Of a stretch of 64,000 bases of DNA, positions 1 through 10,294 are shown piece after piece. The first letter of the stretch is position 1. Every line of letters starts with the position of its first letter. Below the pieces are notes generated by a model. That model had not been told where the DNA came from and made no database searches. It saw only the letters and a program-made list of their open reading frames with translations. The stretch spans positions 367,822 to 431,821 of the forward strand of contig NC_020050.1 in assembly GCF_000317535.1 (NCBI RefSeq). Reading direction: 5' to 3'. Origin of the DNA: Cylindrospermum stagnale PCC 7417. Its GTDB lineage: Bacteria; Cyanobacteriota; Cyanobacteriia; Cyanobacteriales; Nostocaceae. Position numbers and translations under genes: made by a program.

Positions 1-228
1 TTCGTAGAATGCCCTCTCTACTTGACGCTCTAAATGCAGGCGATCGCGCTCTTCTTCCTCAGTTAGTTCTTCAGTAGCAAATATTGCGATTGTATTAGCA
101 GCATTACTCTTTGTAGCATCAAGAGCCAAATTTTCACTGTTGGGGGTGGCAGTCAAGTCAAGCGGCGCATTAATCATCTCACTTGCGCTCCCGGTCTGGA
201 TATACTCACCATTATAATGTAGTACCAC
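1..228 (-). CDS. 5' part of an unidentified protein, cut by the left edge
   Basis: The minus strand is open from a GTG at 228 to base 1 (76 codons, no stop). The predicted start reads MVLHYNGEYIQTGSASEM and the visible end is acidic (TEEEERDRL). An in-frame ATG at 177 is an alternative start. I do not recognise the family. It diverges from the small RHH gene at 310, so the 80 bp between them may hold promoters for both. That it is coding is inferred from the open frame and typical composition only. Confidence 0.5.
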   Translation of the reverse strand, partial: MVLHYNGEYIQTGSASEMINAPLDLTATPNSENLALDATKSNAANTIAIFATEELTEEEERDRLHLERQVERAFYE

Positions 229-309
229 GCAATTAAGGTTTCAGATTCAGAAATATTTGCCTGATGCCAGTTGCGATATAATTAGATTGTCGTTACAAGT
301 GTGGAACTA

Positions 310-528
310 ATGGCGAGACCTGGTGGCAATCCCGATTTTGGAACCAAGTATCGCTTTGACTATGGCAGAGATGAGCCGCTCTCAGAACAGGTGAAGGTGC
401 TGATGCATCCGCAAATGAAGCAGCATCTCAAAAACTTGGCCGAGCAGGAAAAATGCACAATACCCGATTTGATTCGCGAAGCGGTCGAGCAATATTTGGT
501 TGCTAGAAAAACTACCCAAGTAAGTTAA
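310..528 (+). CDS. small ribbon-helix-helix (CopG-like) DNA-binding protein
   Basis: A 72-residue protein starting at the ATG at 310 (MARPGGNPDFGTKYRF). A GTG three codons upstream is possible but adds only MEL. Residues about 24-62 (PLSEQVKVLMHPQMKQHLKNL, then IPDLIREAVEQYL) fit a beta strand followed by two helices, as in RHH proteins. Such proteins bind DNA as dimers and often act as plasmid copy-control factors, antitoxins or autoregulators. No partner toxin follows it, so the role is open. The fold assignment is by pattern only. Confidence 0.65.
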   Translation: MARPGGNPDFGTKYRFDYGRDEPLSEQVKVLMHPQMKQHLKNLAEQEKCTIPDLIREAVEQYLVARKTTQVS

Positions 529-660
529 TTGCAACTTAGGTACAGGAATTATTTATTAGATAAGGTGTAGGCTGTAGTCAAAAATTCAATATTTTTCCTG
601 GCTGAGGAGCATTTTGAGAACTTGAATTTTCCAAATGGAGTTCAATTTTCAATTGTAAAT

Positions 661-965
661 TCAATTTCCAACTGTAAATTCAATTTCCAACTGACCAGGG
701 GATATATTTCCCCGTCCAAATCGATGATAGTAGAGGTGACAACCACTGCATAGAGGAGCAAGATTTTCCGGTCGATTATCAGATGGATTTAGGTTCCAAT
801 GATGCACTTGGAGAGTGTGAGAACGGCGCTGAGATTTTGTCCAATGAGGATTTTTTTCTCCTGGCTTTAGCAAAGGTTATCGCATTTTTGACAACGCCAC
901 CCAACTGATTCTTTGACTGTGTTGGCTATTTCTTTCCAATTAGATGAATAGCGATTCTTGCTCAT
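661..965 (-). pseudogene. HNH endonuclease-like gene broken by a 1-bp frameshift
   Basis: The downstream half reads LKPGEKNPHWTKSQ...LQVHHWNLNP...LAPLCSGCHLYYHR, an HNH pattern (HH, N, CxxCH). Upstream, in a different frame, an ATG at 965 gives MSKNRYSSNWKEIANTVK and then SVGWRCQKCDNLC, ending in TAA near 870. Adding one base there (TGCTAAAG to TGCCTAAAG) joins the halves as CDNLCLKPGEKN, restoring the CxxC and HNH parts of one protein of about 100 residues. Small cyanobacterial HNH proteins of this type have both halves. Either the gene is dead or one base was missed in sequencing. Confidence 0.75.
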
Positions 966-1172
966 TTATAGGTCAAATTATATATACAGCAAATTTCATC
1001 TGAGTGAGGTACAGAAGCGCAGGCTCTTCGTCCTACCCTACACGAGTTTTATTATTTATATTTGTACCTCATTTACCTGCAATCTGCTGTATTACAGTTG
1101 TTTAACCTCAACTAATTTTAGCGTATCCCTTGAATATGCAGTTGTAATTATTATTCAACTCAGCTACCTCTG

Positions 1173-1517
1173 ATGAAACAAGATAACACCAAGATCACTG
1201 GTTTTCATGCTCACATCTACTTCGATACCACAAGTCGTGAAGAAGCGGCGCGTATACGCGAAGCATTAAGCGCTAGTTTTGATGTACAGCTTGGGCGTTG
1301 GCATGATTTGCCCATCGGGCCCCACCCAAAAGCGATGTATCAAGTTGCTTTTTTACCGCATCAGTTTGATAAAGTCGTCCCCTGGTTAATGCTCAATCGC
1401 GAGGGTTTGGATATTCTCGTCCACCCTGAAACAGGTGATGATGTGGCAGACCACACGGATAATGCCCTGTGGTTAGGAGATAAGTTAGAGCTTGATATTC
1501 AGCGCCTCCGACGTTAG
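1173..1517 (+). CDS. DOPA 4,5-dioxygenase family protein
   Basis: The 114-residue protein is full length for this family of small extradiol-type dioxygenases. Key histidine motifs are visible: FHAHIYFD (11-18), GRWHDLPIGPHP (41-52) and ILVHPETGDD (81-90), followed by DHTDNALWLG. Characterised relatives cleave the catechol ring of DOPA-like substrates using iron; bacterial substrates are mostly unknown. It stands alone on the plus strand, so context gives no pathway. The family call is firm; the physiological substrate is not known from this sequence. Confidence 0.85.
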   Translation: MKQDNTKITGFHAHIYFDTTSREEAARIREALSASFDVQLGRWHDLPIGPHPKAMYQVAFLPHQFDKVVPWLMLNREGLDILVHPETGDDVADHTDNALWLGDKLELDIQRLRR

Positions 1518-1594
1518 CTTAAACCGACTGAAGCCGCACACTATAACTGATATTTAACTCTCACCAACCAAGTACAAGTTCTAGAAATCTTTTT

Positions 1595-1689
1595 AGGACT
1601 TACGCATCAATCACGACGAAATGTAGGGGCAATTGATGAATTGCGCCTACGGTAAATCAGGGATTTTACGTCATTTTTGCGTAAGTCCT
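1595..1689. repeat. 95-bp foldback (MITE-like) repeat
   Basis: AGGACTTACGCA at 1595-1606 is matched exactly by its reverse complement at 1678-1689. It lies after the dioxygenase gene and ends 7 bp before IS630 copy A. The sequence between the arms has no ORF. It looks like a small non-autonomous element or structured repeat; no target duplication was identified. Confidence 0.6.
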
Positions 1690-1696
1690 GCCTTTA

Positions 1697-2710
1697 CAGC
1701 GTTTCCGGCTATTATGAGGTACAGTAGCAGCAACTAGCAAACCAGTTTCTTAATTGTTGAGGATTTATTAAGTCGAGTGCAACTGAGATTAGTTTATCAA
1801 CCATTTCCGTTGTAGTTGGAGCGAAACGGCGTAGAAAAGATTTAAGTTGTGACCACCATAATTCAATTGGATTAAAATCGGGAGAGTATGAGGATAAACA
1901 AATAACTTTCGCGCCTACAGCTTCAATCATTAGCACAATTGAATCTAGTTTATGTGCGGATAAATTATCCATGACTACTACTGCTCCTGACCATAAATTT
2001 GGCACTAAAAACTTCTCAACAAATAATTCAAATGCCCTGCCATCCATTGAATTATTCATTGTCATTAATGCAACTACTTTGTTAATACTAATTGCTCCAA
2101 TTACTGTAACTTTTGAACCTCTATAGAAGGGGTTAAGAGAGTAAGCTCTTGTTCCCATTTGTGAACGGGCATGAGTCCTCGTTAACCCAAGTAGAACGCC
2201 AGTTTCGTCCAAAAATACTAAATTTTCTGGCTCTATATGTTTGACCTTTTCCCAATAATCTAATCTTAAATTTAAGACTCTAAGAGTCCCGGCTTGGGTA
2301 CTCCGCTTTGTTTTTTTTACGATTTAATCCTAATTTCTGTAAGGCCCGACACATTGCACTTCGACCCACCCAATTACCAGTCTTGTCTGCCAAGAATTCA
2401 CATAACTCTATCAATGTTGCATCTGGATGTGCTTCAACTAATTCCCTTAACTCTACTTCCGCATTTGTTAAATGACTAAATTGTGGTTTCCCTCGCGGCT
2501 TTGGTTGTAAATTTCCTTCAAGTTTTTGTTGCTTTACAAGCTTTTGCACTAAACTCTTTGAGACGGAAAATATGTTAGCTACTTTCCTGATTGAGATGTT
2601 TTTTTGAAGATGTGCTGCAACTATTTTTTCTCGAAACTCGACAGAGTATGACTTCATTTAAAGGTATTTATATTTTAATTTAGTGTACCTCATAACAGAC
2701 GCAAGTGCTG
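1697..2710 (-). mobile_element. IS630-family insertion sequence, copy A
   Basis: A 1014-bp element flanked by TA at 1695-1696 and 2711-2712, the IS630/Tc1 target duplication. The imperfect ends of about 28 bp begin CAGCGTTTCCGG and, on the other side (reverse complement), CAGCACTTGCGT; both reach a shared GAGGTACA block. The same ends bound copies at 44600-45613 and 46989-48003, which fixes the boundaries. It sits about 105 bp upstream of the rarA start. Confidence 0.95.
1712..2657 (-). CDS. IS630 transposase in two frames (copy A)
   Basis: The first frame (2657 to 2280) gives an N-terminal helix-turn-helix domain starting MKSYSVEFREKIVAA and ending RKKNKAEYPSRDS. The second frame gives the DDE domain: LVFLDETGVLLG, VVMDNLSAHK and FNPIELWWSQLK. 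The halves meet at an 8-T run (2311-2318; A8 in the coding strand). The joined protein GLNRKKKTKRSTQAGTLRV needs the run read as 7 (or 10) A. Slippage or frameshifting at this run is therefore a plausible expression control. Copy B has the same proteins; copy C has 9 A. Confidence 0.85.
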
Positions 2711-2815
2711 TATTCAATCGGTAAAGTGATACAAGGAAATTTTGCCCATGCTTCCGAAAATAGCAATCGAGCAAAGTCTATTCATCACCTGACAAAATTT
2801 GCACCATCTCACTGT

Positions 2816-5055
2816 ATGGATTTATTCGACCAACATTTGATTCAACTAACAGAAATGGAAGCACCACTTGCAGCGCGGATGCGTCCCCGAACCTTGGATG
2901 AATTCATGGGTCAAGACCATATCATCGGACAGGGACGACTGCTGCGACGTGCCATTAGTTTAGACCAACTATCCTCACTGATTTTCTATGGGCCACCAGG
3001 TACTGGTAAAACTACACTTGCCCGTGTAATTGCCAACACCACCCGCGCTCATTTTATTGCTATTAACGCTGTACTTTCTGGTGTTAAAGAAATTCGCGCT
3101 GCCATTGAAACTGCTCAACAACAACGCAAGTATCACAACCTGCGGACTATCCTCTTTGTGGATGAAGTCCACCGCTTCAACAAATCCCAACAAGATGCCC
3201 TACTACCTTGGGTAGAAAATGGCACAGTCATCTTAATCGGAGCCACTACAGAAAATCCTTACTTTGAAGTCAATAAAGCACTCGTCAGCCGTTCGCGTAT
3301 TTTCCAACTAAAGCAACTAAACGCTCAAGACTTATACCGTGTAGTTGAGCAAACACTAACTGACAAACAACGCGGTTATGGCAAATTAACAGTACAAATT
3401 GAAGAAGACGCTTTGGCTCATTTAGTCAACGTTGCTAACGGTGATGCTCGTTCGTTATTGAATGCTTTAGAATTGGCAGTAGAAACAACAGCAGCAGATG
3501 AAACAGATGCGATTCATATCACATTAGCAGTTGCAGAAGAATCAATTCAACAGCGAGCTGTTTTATATGATAAAGAAGGTGATGCCCACTTTGATACTAT
3601 CAGCGCCTTCATCAAAAGCCTACGTGGCTCTGACCCAGATGCAGCACTGTACTGGCTAGCAAAAATGGTCTATGCCGGCGAAGACCCACGTTTTATCTTC
3701 CGCCGAATGTTGATTTTAGCCAGTGAAGATGTGGGACTAGCTGACCCACAAGCAGTTGTGGTTATTAATGCCTGTGCAGAAACTTTTGACCGTGTGGGTA
3801 TGCCGGAAGGACGATACCATTTAGCACAAGCGGCACTTTATTTGGCAACTGCACCCAAGTCTAACAGCGTCATGGGTTTTTTCGATGCTTTGGCAGCAGT
3901 TGAGCAAGAACGAGAGGCAGAAGTTCCCAACCACCTCAAAGATGCTAATCGAGATAAAGAAGGATTTGGGCATGGGGCTGGTTATCTCTATCCTCACGCT
4001 TACCGCGACCATTGGGTGGCGCAACAATATCTGCCAGCTAGCTTGCAGGGACAGGTATTTTACCAACCCTCAACCCAAGGTTTTGAGGGTGAAATTAATA
4101 TGCAGGTGGCACGTCGTCGGGAAGCTCAACTGGCTGCTTTATTAGAAGGTGTAGGCGTTTTCCCTGTAGAAGTGCTGATCTATGGAGCTACTGACCGAGC
4201 TTCTGAGCGTTGGTTACAAAGCACACTTTCTCAAGTAGGTACGCATTTGGCAGCAGTCCGAGATCGCATTTTCACTTTAGCCCAATTACAGCGCCATCAT
4301 GTCGTGTTAGATATCAATGCAGGCAGTGGTTTATTGACCTGGGAAGCAGTTCGCCATGTCCCGGAAGGCGGCGTTTATGCCTGTGTTCATAGCGAAAGCA
4401 ATGCCCAAGCTTTAGTGGAACAAGCTGCGGCGCTCTCTGAGTTGAGACGGCCAATGGTGGTAAATGCAAAGATAACTGAGTTACCTGTTGTGTTAGCGTC
4501 CCAAGCGCCAGGTGTGCAATTTGACTGTATTATTGGTCGGAATGCGCTATTAAATGAGCCTGATAAAATGGCTGCTGCCCAAGTTTTAGCTCAATTATTA
4601 GCCAGTCAGGAAGACTTGTACTTGCAGAGACTGTACCACGCCATACACAAAGGCTTTACCGTTTGCTTGAAGAGCAAAAGCTTGATAGCAAGTTGTGCGA
4701 TCGCCTAGTGACGGCGGAGGAAGCTATGTATACTGATTCATCAGACCCAATGCTGAATTGGGACGCTGAGGATTTGCGAACGGCTTTTGAAGTGACAGGT
4801 TTAATAGTGGAAGTAGTTTTGGAGCAAAGTTCAACACAAATGCACATTACATCGGCTTTTCTCAATCGTTTGTTTACTACGGGAGCAAAGCGACCAAGTT
4901 ATGTTGACCGTTTAGCTCTTAATCTGAAACCACAGGAATTAAAAGCTATAAAGAAGATATTTACCCAGAATTTGCTCAACCAAACAGTAAATTGGGAAAG
5001 TAGTATTGCTTTTGTGCACGCTTGGGGGAAGTTTGGGCAAAACGTAACCATTTAG
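2816..5055 (+). pseudogene. rarA: rarA (mgsA)-type AAA+ ATPase fused to a methyltransferase-like domain, frameshifted
   Basis: From ATG 2816 the protein begins MDLFDQHLIQLTEMEAP, then RPRTLDEFMGQDHI. Walker A is GPPGTGKTT (about residue 60) and Walker B is LFVDEVHRF (about 112), with the RarA C-terminal part following. From about residue 450 comes a cyanobacterial extension with a SAM-binding-like loop (VVLDINAGSGLLTWEA). The frame runs out at 4708, but frame +2 continues from about 4618 (VLAETVPRHTQRLYRLLEEQ) to 5055. One extra G (TTGTAC to TTGGTAC) would give a single protein of about 746 residues. RarA acts at stalled replication forks. The open frame also extends back to 2705 inside the IS630 end; that is not a credible start. 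Confidence 0.85.
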
Positions 5056-5086
5056 CCGTCAAACAATTTTAGATTTTAGACTGTCC

Positions 5087-5165
5087 TGGGTCACGCTACG
5101 CGTTAGCGTTTGCGGAGCGTGGCGTTAGCCATAGCCTGCGCTTACGTCGTGAGCGCTACAACGAC
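5087..5165. repeat. Nostoc-type interspersed palindromic repeat
   Basis: Lies in the gap between rarA and the next gene. It contains overlapping inverted motifs such as CACGCTACGCGTTAGCG followed by GGAGCGTGGCGTTAGCC. The same GCTACGCGTTAGCG core recurs near 49480. No gene is seen in 5056-5282. Confidence 0.5.
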
Positions 5166-5282
5166 CGGCTCAGTACAAGTCAGTCGAACGATTTTGAATC
5201 TTCAATCCAAAATTGAAAATCTAAAATTCGGTCAGCTAATACCTAACAGCAGGCACTTTCAGCTTTCGATTTGGTAAAAAAT

Positions 5283-5666
5283 ATGCAATTATCAGATTTA
5301 TCACCAGAAACTTTAGAAAAAATTAAACTAGTGAGGTGGGATAGAATTATCGAGAAACATGAAGGTCCAGAAGATTGGGAATCTGTTTTGAAATATGAGG
5401 AACCGGAATTTATGGAAATTGATGGGTGTCCAGTATTATTGCCTGTGGATAAATCTCATCACCCAAATATTTCTATAATCCGTGCTATTTGGAGTGAAGG
5501 TAGAAAATCACTCACACTATTTTTATCTGATACTACCTATGATGACGACCCCTTCTTTTCTGGCTTTATGGCAGTTTGTGACCGCATGAGAGATGAAAAA
5601 TTCTTTTTAGCAATTTTGTATCACGAATGGTTCATTATTGAAAGACCAGCAATTTTTGAGACATAG
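5283..5666 (+). CDS. hypothetical protein, 127 residues
   Basis: I chose ATG 5283 (MQLSDLSPETLEKIKLVRWD); a TTG four codons upstream is less likely. The protein is acidic and aromatic-rich, with the segment YEEPEFMEIDGCPVLLPVDK and a hydrophobic C-terminal part (FFLAILYHEWFIIERPAIF). There is no signal peptide or clear transmembrane helix. I do not recognise the family. Composition and length look like a real small cytoplasmic protein. Confidence 0.6.
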   Translation: MQLSDLSPETLEKIKLVRWDRIIEKHEGPEDWESVLKYEEPEFMEIDGCPVLLPVDKSHHPNISIIRAIWSEGRKSLTLFLSDTTYDDDPFFSGFMAVCDRMRDEKFFLAILYHEWFIIERPAIFET

Positions 5667-5837
5667 CTATAGCAATCCAAATTTAAAACTGAGAAAATAC
5701 GGTGATTAAAAGTACATATTTCCCAGGATTTCAGCGGTTTTGTTGATCACGAATGATTTAGTAGAATTGCTATATCGCTATCTGATTTTTGAGAAATTGT
5801 ATATAGATCAAGATTAACAGCCAATCATTATATTACT

Positions 5838-7145
5838 ATGTTGCCCCAAAAGAAAGAGCCAAATGGATGTGGATGCACCAATATTCCGTTCTCTATAATC
5901 ATAGCTATTTTAGGAGGTGGTTATTGGTGGTTCAGCCAGAAAGGAAATTTAGATATCAGCAAATTTTTACCTCAGTGGCAACAAATTACTATTCCTTTTT
6001 TGAATCCTACGCCGATTGCTTCTTCCCCTACTCCTTCTTTATCAAGCACTGCCAATATCGCTCCTAATCATAAACAAGCTTCAATTAAAACAATCATACC
6101 TCAAACAACACCATTATCTCAAACAACACCATTATCTCAAACAACACCATTATCTCAAACAACACCATTATCTCAAATAACACCATTACCTCAAGCAACG
6201 CCATTACCTCAAACAACGCCATTACCTCAAACAACGCCATTACCTCCAACTCCTTGGGAGAAAAAAGTCATTAGAGGAATTTATTTAAGTCGCTACCAAA
6301 TCACTAATAATGCCGACGAACAAACAATTCGTCAAAGAGTTCGTTACTATCACTCTCAAGGATTTAATACAATTATTCATGGTGTTTGGGGTAATGGGTG
6401 TACGATGTACAATAGCAAGGTTATGCAGCAAATGCTAGGTTATAAAAGTTGTCCAAACCTGTTTCAAGAGCAATGGCTAAATTGGCTGATTGATGAGGCG
6501 CATAAACAGGGAATGCAAGTCCACGCTTATTTTGAGAAAGGTATTAAAATAGATAAAAATAGCCCAATTTTTGATTTAGCAATTTCTCGGAAATGGATTG
6601 TTCCTGGTGTGGATAAAACATATCCTGGCATCGATCATTATGTCCTGGATGTAGAGATTCCTGAAGTTGCTAATTTCTTTAAAAATATCTTAGTAGAGTT
6701 CGTCCAGAGGTATCCAAAGATTGATGCTGTGCAATGGGATGATTATCTAGGTTATTATGCTGAATTACCAGGCAAAGTAGATCGCACTGCTAAGTTAACT
6801 ACTTTTTTGCAGCAAATCATAATTGGGATGAAACAAGCTAATTCTTCAGTTAGTTTTGATATTTGTCATCATAATCCTTATTGGGCTAAACGATATTTCG
6901 CAGCAGATTGGCAAAAATGGAATGTTGATAGAGTGTTTATTCAAGCTTATAACGATGCTAATTTCCAAGAGGAACTAAATTATGCTAAAAATTATGCGGG
7001 AGTTGCTATTACTGAGCGACAATTCCATCGATTAAAAGAATTAGTAGATAACCCTGCCATCAAGAGTATTTTAGTTTTTCCTGGGTCTGGAAAACCAGAA
7101 GAAACAGCTTCCACCTTAAACAGCTTGATGCAAAAAAACAACTAG
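5838..7145 (+). CDS. GHL10-like glycoside hydrolase with membrane anchor and TPL-repeat linker
   Basis: 435 residues. The N-terminus ([20 protein letters not shown]) is a membrane anchor. A proline/threonine linker follows, with eight tandem 6-residue units of the type SQTTPL or PQTTPL (about 6100-6243). The catalytic-type domain starts [18 protein letters not shown] and carries [25 protein letters not shown] and [11 protein letters not shown], the barrel-strand pattern of family-10-like (GHL10) hydrolases. Relatives include cell-envelope proteins that act on denuded peptidoglycan strands. Here it probably faces the periplasm. The substrate is inferred from the family only. It ends 29 bp before the aldo/keto reductase. 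Confidence 0.8.
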   Translation: MLPQKKEPNGCGCTNIPFSIIIAILGGGYWWFSQKGNLDISKFLPQWQQITIPFLNPTPIASSPTPSLSSTANIAPNHKQASIKTIIPQTTPLSQTTPLSQTTPLSQTTPLSQITPLPQATPLPQTTPLPQTTPLPPTPWEKKVIRGIYLSRYQITNNADEQTIRQRVRYYHSQGFNTIIHGVWGNGCTMYNSKVMQQMLGYKSCPNLFQEQWLNWLIDEAHKQGMQVHAYFEKGIKIDKNSPIFDLAISRKWIVPGVDKTYPGIDHYVLDVEIPEVANFFKNILVEFVQRYPKIDAVQWDDYLGYYAELPGKVDRTAKLTTFLQQIIIGMKQANSSVSFDICHHNPYWAKRYFAADWQKWNVDRVFIQAYNDANFQEELNYAKNYAGVAITERQFHRLKELVDNPAIKSILVFPGSGKPEETASTLNSLMQKNN

Positions 7146-7174
7146 AATGGGATGGGGTATCTCGTGGAAAAAAG

Positions 7175-7890
7175 ATGAAAACCAGAAAACTTGGTAAGCA
7201 AGGGCTAGAAGTTTCAGCACTGGGACTGGGTTGTATGGGAATGTCAGAGTTCTACAGTGGACGTGATGAGCAAGAAGCAGTAGCCACCCTGCACCGCGCA
7301 TTGGAAATCGGTGTTAATTTCCTCGACACCGCAGATATGTATGGCCCTTTCACCAATGAGCAGTTAGTTGGTAAAGCAATCAAAGACCGTCGAGATCAGG
7401 TGATACTGGCGACAAAGTTTGGTAATATGCGAAGTGAAGATGGTGGTTTTCTAGGTGTCAACGGTAAACCAGAGTATGTTCATCAGTCCTGCGATGCCTC
7501 TCTAAAACGGCTGGGGGTTGAGGTGATTGACCTCTATTATCAGCATCGGGTTGACCCCACTGTGCCGATTGAAGACACCATTGGCGCAATGGCAGAATTA
7601 GTGCAGCAGGGTAAGGTGCGTTACATCGGTATGTCAGAAGCAGCGAGCGCAACAATTCGCCGCGCAAATGCTGTTTACCCAATTACAGCATTACAAACAG
7701 AGTACTCCCTTTGGAACCGTGACCCAGAAGATGAAATTTTACCCACTGTGCGGGAATTGGGAATTGGGTTTGTTCCCTACAGTCCTCTAGGGCGTGGGTT
7801 CTTATCAGGTACTATCACCAGCCCTGATGACCTCGCATCTGATGACTATCGCAGATTTTCTCCCCGCTTTCAAGGTGAGAACTTCTACAA
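7175..7890 (+). pseudogene. aldo/keto reductase, 3' part removed by the Tn3 insertion
   Basis: Starts [22 protein letters not shown] and shows the NADP-dependent AKR barrel and tetrad: [20 protein letters not shown] (catalytic D and Y), ATKFG (K) and YYQHRVD (H). The coding match stops at about residue 239 (RFQGENFYK), exactly at the outer end of the Tn3 inverted repeat (7891). The frame then runs 13 codons into the transposon and stops at 7930. Full-length relatives have about 90 more residues, which are not found beyond the other transposon end at 17401. The NADPH-binding C-terminal region is thus lost and activity is unlikely. Confidence 0.9.
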
Positions 7891-7902
7891 GGCGTCACCG
7901 TG

Positions 7903-10294
7903 GTCGGGTAGCAGGACTATATCGCTATAATCCCGCCCCCTCAGAACCGGACTTGCGCCTTGCAACGCATCCGGCTCAAGCAAGTCATAAACTACAAATT
8001 GTTCCAGAATGTATTTGCTGATGGCAGTACAGATGTACGAGTTGTAGGTTGCCGTAATTGTCACCACCACCCTGAGATTTTGGCTTTTTATGATGAAGAT
8101 GTAACTCCTCATCATTTAATAAAGATTCCCCGCATACAGGACAGACATATTGTTGCCTTTGGGCTATCTTCTGCCTACTTTTGATTAATTCGGATTTAGT
8201 TTTAGCTTCTTGCCGTTTAATCCAATAGTCCCTTAATTTTGGGTCATCGGGTGATGATTTACCTTTAATAAGAATGTGCCTTTCAATCTTGAACCAGGCA
8301 AATTTTAACATATAGGCTCCGGTTTGTTTATTACCAAAAACCCATCGGTCAAATGGTCTATCAAGATTTAGATTTCCCCAGTATTTAGCCTTACGCCAGC
8401 TATCAGATTTATTCCGATGAGTGCGTTTGGCATACATTTTCTGCTTCTCATATAACCAGTGGTCAAGAGAATTGAAAATTTTTGAGGATACAGCAATTCG
8501 GAAGTAATTTGCTTGCCCCCGAATAATCGGATTGAGCTTTTTAATGACTGCATCTACTGGCTGACCTTTACAGTTAAGCCATTCGGAACGCAGTTCACTC
8601 CGAATATTTAACACAGACTTTTTACTAGGTTTAATTAACAGCTTCCATCCAGTTTTAGTGGTTTGGTCTTTATAGTGCCTGATATTGAAACCCAAAAAGT
8701 CAAACCCTTCTGTGAGATGCGATATTTTGGTTTTCTCCAGGGAGAGGGTAAGCCCCCTGACTTGCATCCAATAATTAAGGATTTGAATAACATTTTTTGT
8801 ATCTTCTTGTGTTTCACAGAACACCACAAAATCATCGGCGTATCTCACCAAGGCTCTTGCTGCACGGAGTTCTCCATCCTTGTTATATTTAACTCCCAGA
8901 GCAGATTCCATACCGTGCAAAGCTATATTTGCTAACAACGGACTGACAACAGACCCTTGTGGTGTACCAGCATCTGTTGGATGCCATGAACCCGCTTCCA
9001 TATATCCTGCTAGTAGCCATTGTTTAATTAATTCACGGGCTGGAAAGCCTGTTAAAAGCTCTAACAGAAAATTATGAGAAATGTTGTCAAAACATCCTTG
9101 AATGTCTGCATCTACTACCCATTTCTTCCGTTTATTCGGACGAGCTAGGTTGTAGATACTTTCAATAGCATCATGGGGGCTACGTCCTGGTCGGAAACCG
9201 TAACTTGACCTTTCAAAAGTTGCTTCCCATTCGGGTTCCAAGGCATTTTTAACCATTGCCTGGATGGCACGGTCTTGTATTACTGGGATTCCTAAAGGTC
9301 GTTTCTTCCCATTAGCTTTTGGGATGTAAATTCGTCGTGCTGGTGATGATTTCCAAGGGGAATAATCAGTTAATTTATTTACTAACTGACCCCTGGCAGC
9401 AGTAGTTTTCACTACTACTTTATCTATCCCTGGTGTATATCGACCTCTGTTGTACTGCGTCACTTTTCTAACGCTGACTAGGCGATTAGAATAGCTGCGT
9501 AGCATCAATTTCTGGAGAGAGCGTACCTTTTTCAGGTTGCCCTCAGTTTTTGCCCTAAAGATTCGCTGTCTCAAATTCCGAACAATCCGATTGGCTTTGT
9601 GCCAATTAACACAATTCCAATCAGTCTGTCCCTTGGTTCGGTTTACAGTTGCCTGCATCTAACTTACACCTCGGTTTGAAATCATTACAACGGATATTGG
9701 TTGACTCACCTGCTTCCCGTCAGCACCCTTTCAGGTTGGACATCTGCCTTATCCACCGGGTTATGGATTTCCCTTGCCTTTCGGCTGGTGGCATTCGCTT
9801 TTGGAAGCATCCTTGACCCACTGAAGAATTCGGCTTCCCTTACGGGTTGCTTACTGGGTAAATCCCAGACTTCATTGGGGTTACTACGTTACGCACGGAT
9901 GAGATGTAATTGGGTAGGGTGTCCTCTCTACACCGGAGTGGTTGGTGTCCCAGTTCAGCTAAATTGGGGAGTTGAACCTTGACTGGATGATTTCGGGGCA
10001 TTCAGTACATTCACTCGTATCACCGTGTCAGCCTTTTCGATGACCTTTTCTAACGATGCCTTAACAAGGATTCATTTACATTCACCCATCCAATCTTTCC
10101 TTTGTCCGGTTACATTTTTAGGCTAAATGCTTCCTTGGGCTTTATTCCCCGCTTCACACACTGCCGTTACCAGTACTGCATGGGGGAATTAGGAACAGCC
10201 TTGGACACTAGACTGGAGGAATCGGTTCCTCACTCATCTTCTGGAAGCTTTGTATATAGGGACTTCCAGCCCTTCGTGCGCCATCGTGTCGCAC
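7903..10294 (-). mobile_element. group II intron copy 1 (2392 bp, minus strand)
   Basis: The 5' end at 10294 reads GTGCGACACG, matching the GUGYG rule. The 3' end at 7903 reads CCCGAC, after a domain V of the GAGCCGGATGCG...CCGGTTCTGA type and a domain VI stem. It encodes an RT/maturase with HNH domain and is the same length as copy 2. At least one base difference is visible: CACACTGCC here versus CACAATGCC in copy 2. It lies downstream of tnpA on the same strand, so tnpA read-through could transcribe it. Confidence 0.9.
7985..9658 (-). CDS. ltrA: group II intron reverse transcriptase/maturase with HNH endonuclease (copy 1)
   Basis: 557 residues. The N-terminal RT segment (NWHKANRIVRNLRQRIF) is followed by fingers/palm motifs: KANGKKRPLGIPVIQDRAIQ, SSYGFRPGRSPHDAI, GTPQGSVVSPLLANIAL and the catalytic ALVRYADDFVVF (about 260-271). 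The maturase X region contains LNPIIRGQANYFR. The C-terminus holds an HNH nuclease (CPVCGESLLND, LHLHHKKPKSQGGGDNYGNL, HLYCHQQIH). The protein supports splicing and target-primed reverse transcription at the homing site. It sits in domain IV, 636 bp from the intron 5' end. All motifs look intact. Confidence 0.95.
   Translation of the reverse strand: MQATVNRTKGQTDWNCVNWHKANRIVRNLRQRIFRAKTEGNLKKVRSLQKLMLRSYSNRLVSVRKVTQYNRGRYTPGIDKVVVKTTAARGQLVNKLTDYSPWKSSPARRIYIPKANGKKRPLGIPVIQDRAIQAMVKNALEPEWEATFERSSYGFRPGRSPHDAIESIYNLARPNKRKKWVVDADIQGCFDNISHNFLLELLTGFPARELIKQWLLAGYMEAGSWHPTDAGTPQGSVVSPLLANIALHGMESALGVKYNKDGELRAARALVRYADDFVVFCETQEDTKNVIQILNYWMQVRGLTLSLEKTKISHLTEGFDFLGFNIRHYKDQTTKTGWKLLIKPSKKSVLNIRSELRSEWLNCKGQPVDAVIKKLNPIIRGQANYFRIAVSSKIFNSLDHWLYEKQKMYAKRTHRNKSDSWRKAKYWGNLNLDRPFDRWVFGNKQTGAYMLKFAWFKIERHILIKGKSSPDDPKLRDYWIKRQEAKTKSELIKSRQKIAQRQQYVCPVCGESLLNDEELHLHHKKPKSQGGGDNYGNLQLVHLYCHQQIHSGTICSL

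Noticed and set aside
958..1173. 71-codon open frame before the dioxygenase gene
   Set aside because: Low-complexity hydrophobic translation with no start signal; overlaps the HNH gene 5' end in the opposite direction.
2705..2815. Upstream extension of the rarA frame to a GTG at 2705
   Set aside because: It begins inside the IS630 terminal repeat; ATG 2816 starts the conserved part of the protein.
9701..9982. Open frame in the group II intron opposite to the maturase (also at 15309-15590)
   Set aside because: Present only because structured intron RNA domains lack stops by chance; not a protein.
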